A stretch of DNA of 64,000 bases, taken from Actinomycetota bacterium (lineage in GTDB: Bacteria > Actinomycetota > CADDZG01 > JAHWKV01 > JAOPZY01). The position numbers and the translations under genes were made by a program. Below, one piece after another: positions 60,858 through 64,000 of this stretch. The notes below the pieces were generated by a model that was not told where the DNA came from, made no database searches, and saw only the letters and a program-made list of their open reading frames with translations. Each line of letters begins with the position of its first letter. Within the stretch, counting starts at the first letter, position 1. The stretch spans positions 481,555 to 545,554 of the forward strand of contig DASTWV010000059.1 of NCBI GenBank assembly GCA_035765775.1, read 5' to 3'.

Positions 60858-61943
60858 TCAGCCCGCCGCGGCCCGGCGTGACACCCAGCCCGGCTTGCGG
60901 CCCTCGAGGATCACCATCACCACCCATCCCACCACGAGCAGGAGCCAGAAGCTGACGAAGCGGTAGACCAGCACCGCGCTGAGCGCCTGGGCGGTGCGCA
61001 GGCCGGCGGCCACCAGGGCGGCGGTCAGGGCCGCCTCCACCAGGCCCAGGCCGCCGGGGGTGAGGCCGAGGCTGTCGGCGGTGATGCCAGCCCCGTACGC
61101 CAGCAGCAGCCCCATCCACGGGATCGGTGCGCCGGTTGCCTTGAAGGCGCACACGAGCACGGCGACATCGGCCAGCCAGTTGGTCAGGTAGCAGCCGTAG
61201 GCGGCGCCGTAATCGATCGTCCGCAGGCGCAGCTCACCGATGCGGACAAGGGTGGCCTCCACCGTCGCGGCCACGTCGCTTTTCGGCCGGCCGAACCGTG
61301 CCCGGGAGGCGGCCACCAGCTGGCCGAGCAGCTCGAGCACCCGGGTCCGGACCGGCGGGTAGCGCAGGCCGAGAAGGGCGGCGATGGGCGGCAGGAGGAA
61401 GATCAGGGAGGTCGCCAGGCCGGCAGCTGCGGCGAGCCCGCTGCCGGAGGTGACCGACCCGGCGACGAGCACCGTGGCGAAGGAGAGCGTGGCCAGCAGC
61501 CAGGCGATCGCCAGTGCCCACCCGGCAACGGCCACCTCGATCCCCCGCGCCCGGTACTGGCGCAGCGAGTAGGCCACCGCCATCTGGGTGCCGGCGAAGG
61601 GCACGGATGAGGCGAGCGCGGTCCCGGCGAAGGCGACGGCGAGGACCGTGCGCCGGGGCACCAGCTCCCCGCCCGCCTGCAGGAGCCGCCGGTGGCCGGT
61701 GGCGGCCGCCAGCATGGAGACGGCCTCGGCGGCGACGGCGACGGCGATCCAGCCCCAGCGCAGGTGCTGGAGGGCCTGGCCGGTGGCGACCAGAGCGGAC
61801 CGGTCGAAGGCCGCCACGATGCCGAAGGCGATCGCCGCCCCGGCGGCGGCGACGAGCCATCCCCGGCGCCGGGCGCGTGCCCGGGGGAGCGGGCCCGGGG
61901 GCGGCGGGGTGGCGGCCGGGGCCGGAGGTACCTCGTCGATCAC
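60858..61943 (-). CDS. lysylphosphatidylglycerol synthase TM-region / UPF0104-like membrane protein
   Basis: The 361-residue protein has about eight membrane helices and the stretch TADSLGLTPGGLGLVEAALTAALVAAG, typical of the flippase-like part of lysyl-PG synthases and UPF0104. The aminoacyl-transfer domain is absent. It is likely a lipid flippase or lipid-modifying partner of the PIG-V-like enzyme encoded next. ATG 61943. Confidence 0.82.
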   Translation of the reverse strand: MIDEVPPAPAATPPPPGPLPRARARRRGWLVAAAGAAIAFGIVAAFDRSALVATGQALQHLRWGWIAVAVAAEAVSMLAAATGHRRLLQAGGELVPRRTVLAVAFAGTALASSVPFAGTQMAVAYSLRQYRARGIEVAVAGWALAIAWLLATLSFATVLVAGSVTSGSGLAAAAGLATSLIFLLPPIAALLGLRYPPVRTRVLELLGQLVAASRARFGRPKSDVAATVEATLVRIGELRLRTIDYGAAYGCYLTNWLADVAVLVCAFKATGAPIPWMGLLLAYGAGITADSLGLTPGGLGLVEAALTAALVAAGLRTAQALSAVLVYRFVSFWLLLVVGWVVMVILEGRKPGWVSRRAAAG

Positions 61944-62150
61944 GCTAACGAGGATAGGGCGGCGGGCTGGGAACGGCGCCGGGGCTGAAGGTCGCCGTCA
62001 CCACCTGACGCCGGAGGTACCGGGGCGAAACTTGCACCCGGCGCGACCCGACCGGGCAGCCAAAAGGTCGAACGCCCTTCCGATGTTGCGTGACGGGCAC
62101 CCGGCACCCGTCGACGTAGCCCGCGAACCTCTCTAAGATCGGGGCGGGGG

Positions 62151-63905
62151 GTGTGGGGTGGGGTGACGCACCAGGCGGCGGGCGAGCCGGTCCGGAAGGG
62201 TGTCCAAGCGCACCTGCCCGAGCGCGCCTCTCAACTCGAAGCCGGTTGGGCGACCCTGCGGGCAGGGGATGCCGCCGCGGCCCGGGCGGTCTTTGGCCCC
62301 GTCCATGCGTCGTCCCCCTCGGGCGAGACATTTGAGGGTCTGGCCCGCACCAGCTATCTCGAATCCGACTTCACGAGCGCGATCGAGCTCTGGGAGCAGG
62401 CTTACGCCGCCTACCAGGACGCCGGGGAGCGCCTGGGAGCGGTGCGGGTAGCACGCACGCTCGGCGGGATGTACGCACAGATCGTGGGCGACTTTGCAGT
62501 ATGTGCCGGTTGGATCGCCCGGGCCGACTCGCTGCTTGGCGAGAGTGGCGCATCTGCCCCGTCGGGCTGGATCTCGCTGACCCGGGGGATGTTCGAGGGC
62601 GACCGTCGGCGCAAGAACGAGCTCTTCAGTGCGGCTCTCGCCGTCGGGCGGGATCAGCTGGACAGCGATCTCGAATTCGCCGCCCTCGCCTACCTGGGGG
62701 CAAGCCTCGTACATGAGGATCGCATCGAGGCAGGGATGATGCTCCTGGATGAAGCGCTAGCGGCAGTCGCCGGCGGGGACGTCGACGATTTCTGTGTGCT
62801 CGAGGAGATCTTCTGCCAACTCTTCTCGGCGTGCGAGTACGCTCGGGACGTCCCCCGGGCCGACCAGTGGATCCGGGTTGGGGCGGCGATCGCCGCCCGG
62901 CGCCGGCTGCCCGCCGTGTCGGCGTTCTGCCACACCCACTACGGGGGGGTCCTGACCGATGCAGGCCGGTGGCCGGAGGCGGAAGCTGCCCTGCTGGAGG
63001 CCGCCCGGATGTGGGCGCTCGGCGCACGGTCCCGGCTGCGCTTCGGGGCAGTGATCCGCTTGGCGGACCTGTGGGTGCGCCAGGGCAGGCTGGAGGAGGC
63101 CGAGCAACTGTTGGACGGCCTCGATGTTGAGGAGGATGCGGACGTAGCCCGGCCGATGGCCGCCATCCGCCTCGCCCGGGGCCACACCGCCCTGGCCCAG
63201 GACATTCTGAACCGGGCCGTGGCGCGCACTGACCCGGTGAGCTCGGCAGCCGGACCGCTGCTGGCGCTGCTGGTCGATGTGCACGTTGCCGCCGGACAGC
63301 TTGACCATGCCTCTGAGGCGTCGGCGGCGCTCGAGGCCTGCTCCGCTGGCCATCCGGGACAGCACTACCTCCAGGCCGCGGCTGCCCTCGCCCGTGCTCG
63401 GGTGACCCTCGCATCCGGAACCGGGGATCCCCGGCCCTTCCTGCGGGAGGCCCTGGATGGGTTCGCCCGCGCCGGGATGCCGATTGAGGTGGCCCGTACC
63501 CGGCTCGAGCTGGCGGCGGCCGTGGTGGAGGCGCAGCCCGAGGTGGCCCTGGAACAGGCACGAGCCTCCCTTGACGCCTTCGAGCGCCTGCAGGCCGCCC
63601 GCGATGCCGACGCCGCCGCAGCCGTCCTCCGGGCCTTTGGGGTGCGGCCGGCCACGGCCCGGAGGAGCCCGGAGACCCTCTCCCGGCGGGAAGCCGAAGT
63701 GCTCGACCTGTTGGGCCGCGGGCTCTCGAATCCCGAGATCTCCGACCGGCTCTACATCAGCCGGAAGACTGTGGAGCACCACGTCAGCAACATCCTGGCC
63801 AAGCTTGGCCTGCGCAGCCGTGCCGAGGCCGCAGCCTTCGCCGCCCGGACGGCTCCGGCCTCGACCTCGGGCTGGAAACCAGGACCGAAACCAGCACCGG
63901 AATAG
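62151..63905 (+). CDS. LuxR-family regulator with TPR-like repeats
   Basis: The 584-residue protein consists of helical repeats of TPR type (for example RTLGGMYAQIVGDFAVCAGW, LIRLADLWVRQGRLEEAEQLL) and a C-terminal LuxR helix-turn-helix: LSRREAEVLDLLGRGLSNPEIS then LYISRKTVEHHVSNILAKLGL. It has no ATPase P-loop, so it differs from the MalT/LAL class. GTG 62151 or GTG 62163 may be the start. It would bind ligands or partner proteins through the repeats and regulate nearby or distant genes. Confidence 0.85.
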   Translation: MWGGVTHQAAGEPVRKGVQAHLPERASQLEAGWATLRAGDAAAARAVFGPVHASSPSGETFEGLARTSYLESDFTSAIELWEQAYAAYQDAGERLGAVRVARTLGGMYAQIVGDFAVCAGWIARADSLLGESGASAPSGWISLTRGMFEGDRRRKNELFSAALAVGRDQLDSDLEFAALAYLGASLVHEDRIEAGMMLLDEALAAVAGGDVDDFCVLEEIFCQLFSACEYARDVPRADQWIRVGAAIAARRRLPAVSAFCHTHYGGVLTDAGRWPEAEAALLEAARMWALGARSRLRFGAVIRLADLWVRQGRLEEAEQLLDGLDVEEDADVARPMAAIRLARGHTALAQDILNRAVARTDPVSSAAGPLLALLVDVHVAAGQLDHASEASAALEACSAGHPGQHYLQAAAALARARVTLASGTGDPRPFLREALDGFARAGMPIEVARTRLELAAAVVEAQPEVALEQARASLDAFERLQAARDADAAAAVLRAFGVRPATARRSPETLSRREAEVLDLLGRGLSNPEISDRLYISRKTVEHHVSNILAKLGLRSRAEAAAFAARTAPASTSGWKPGPKPAPE

Positions 63906-63975
63906 GGGAGTTCACCGATCCCCTTTGCCGCCGTGAGGCGCATCGTGTGGCGTGCGACCAACAAAGGAGGGGGAG

Positions 63976-64000
63976 ATGGCCATCACGTACGACGCAATCG
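63976..64000 (+). CDS. start of a truncated gene at the window edge
   Basis: ATG 63976 is preceded by AAAGGAGGGGGAG, a very strong ribosome-binding site, and reads MAITYDAI before the window ends. Nothing more can be said of the product. Confidence 0.55.

Noticed and set aside
62626-63782. Minus-strand frames inside the LuxR-TPR gene
   Set aside because: They are antisense to a clear helical-repeat protein with a LuxR domain and have no motif of their own.

Overview
The window is chromosomal DNA from a high-GC, probably deep-branching or uncultured, member of the Actinomycetota. The strongest evidence is the run crgA, class E sortase, trpG/pabA, pknB, pknA, pbpA, rodA, pstP, fhaB, fhaA and a tRNA-Leu (13.3-24.7 kb). 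This is the actinobacterial septation and cell-wall signalling cluster, in the gene order known from Mycobacterium and Streptomyces. GTG starts and 4-base ATGA/GTGA overlaps are frequent.

Layout. 0-5 kb: a gene tail, a small unknown gene, an NTF2-fold gene and a succinate dehydrogenase operon sdhC-sdhD-sdhA-X-sdhB, where X is a CADD-type protein with every residue needed for self-sacrificing p-aminobenzoate synthesis. 5.3-13.3 kb: an S9 peptidase with a cupredoxin lipoprotein, an ECF sigma factor fused to an anti-sigma-like zinc motif and a long tail, an MTHFSD-like 5-formyl-THF cyclo-ligase with no ordinary start codon, and divergent SCP2 and thiolase genes. 13.3-24.7 kb: the cell-division cluster. 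24.7-34.4 kb: an accessory island with lower GC at third codon positions. It holds a tightly coupled three-gene operon: OLD-family ATPase/TOPRIM nuclease, UvrD-type helicase, and a 1499-residue sacsin-like GHKL ATPase with a DUF3883/NOV-like C-terminus. The first two resemble Gabija GajA and GajB. The third makes this a candidate undescribed anti-phage system. The island is edged by a probable transposase remnant next to tRNA-Leu and by a truncated beta-propeller gene.

34.8-44.4 kb: a PI-PLC-like protein, CorA, divergent ArsR and MarR regulators with visible palindromic operators, DinB-like and small alpha/beta-barrel proteins, the nickel-pincer cofactor genes larB and larC, a DUF4446 protein and a bactofilin. 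44.4-50.2 kb: serS, a Moco protein, a nitrite/sulfite reductase and Rieske operon, then four tRNA genes (Ser-TGA, Ser-GCT, Arg-ACG, Ser-CGA) interleaved with tadA, whose enzyme modifies the Arg-ACG tRNA beside it. 50.3-64 kb: a stand-alone LigD-type polymerase, a small protein with a Cys-rich tail that looks like a peptide precursor, a PfkB kinase, a GH65 phosphorylase with a beta-phosphoglucomutase-like HAD protein, two MFS transporters, a PIG-V-like mannosyltransferase with an LPG-synthase-fold membrane protein, and a LuxR-TPR regulator.

Two families of short dispersed palindromes lie in the intergenic DNA: a 39-nt nested hairpin (three copies) and a 45-nt inverted repeat (two copies). All functional calls are from reading motifs and gene order; no database search was possible.
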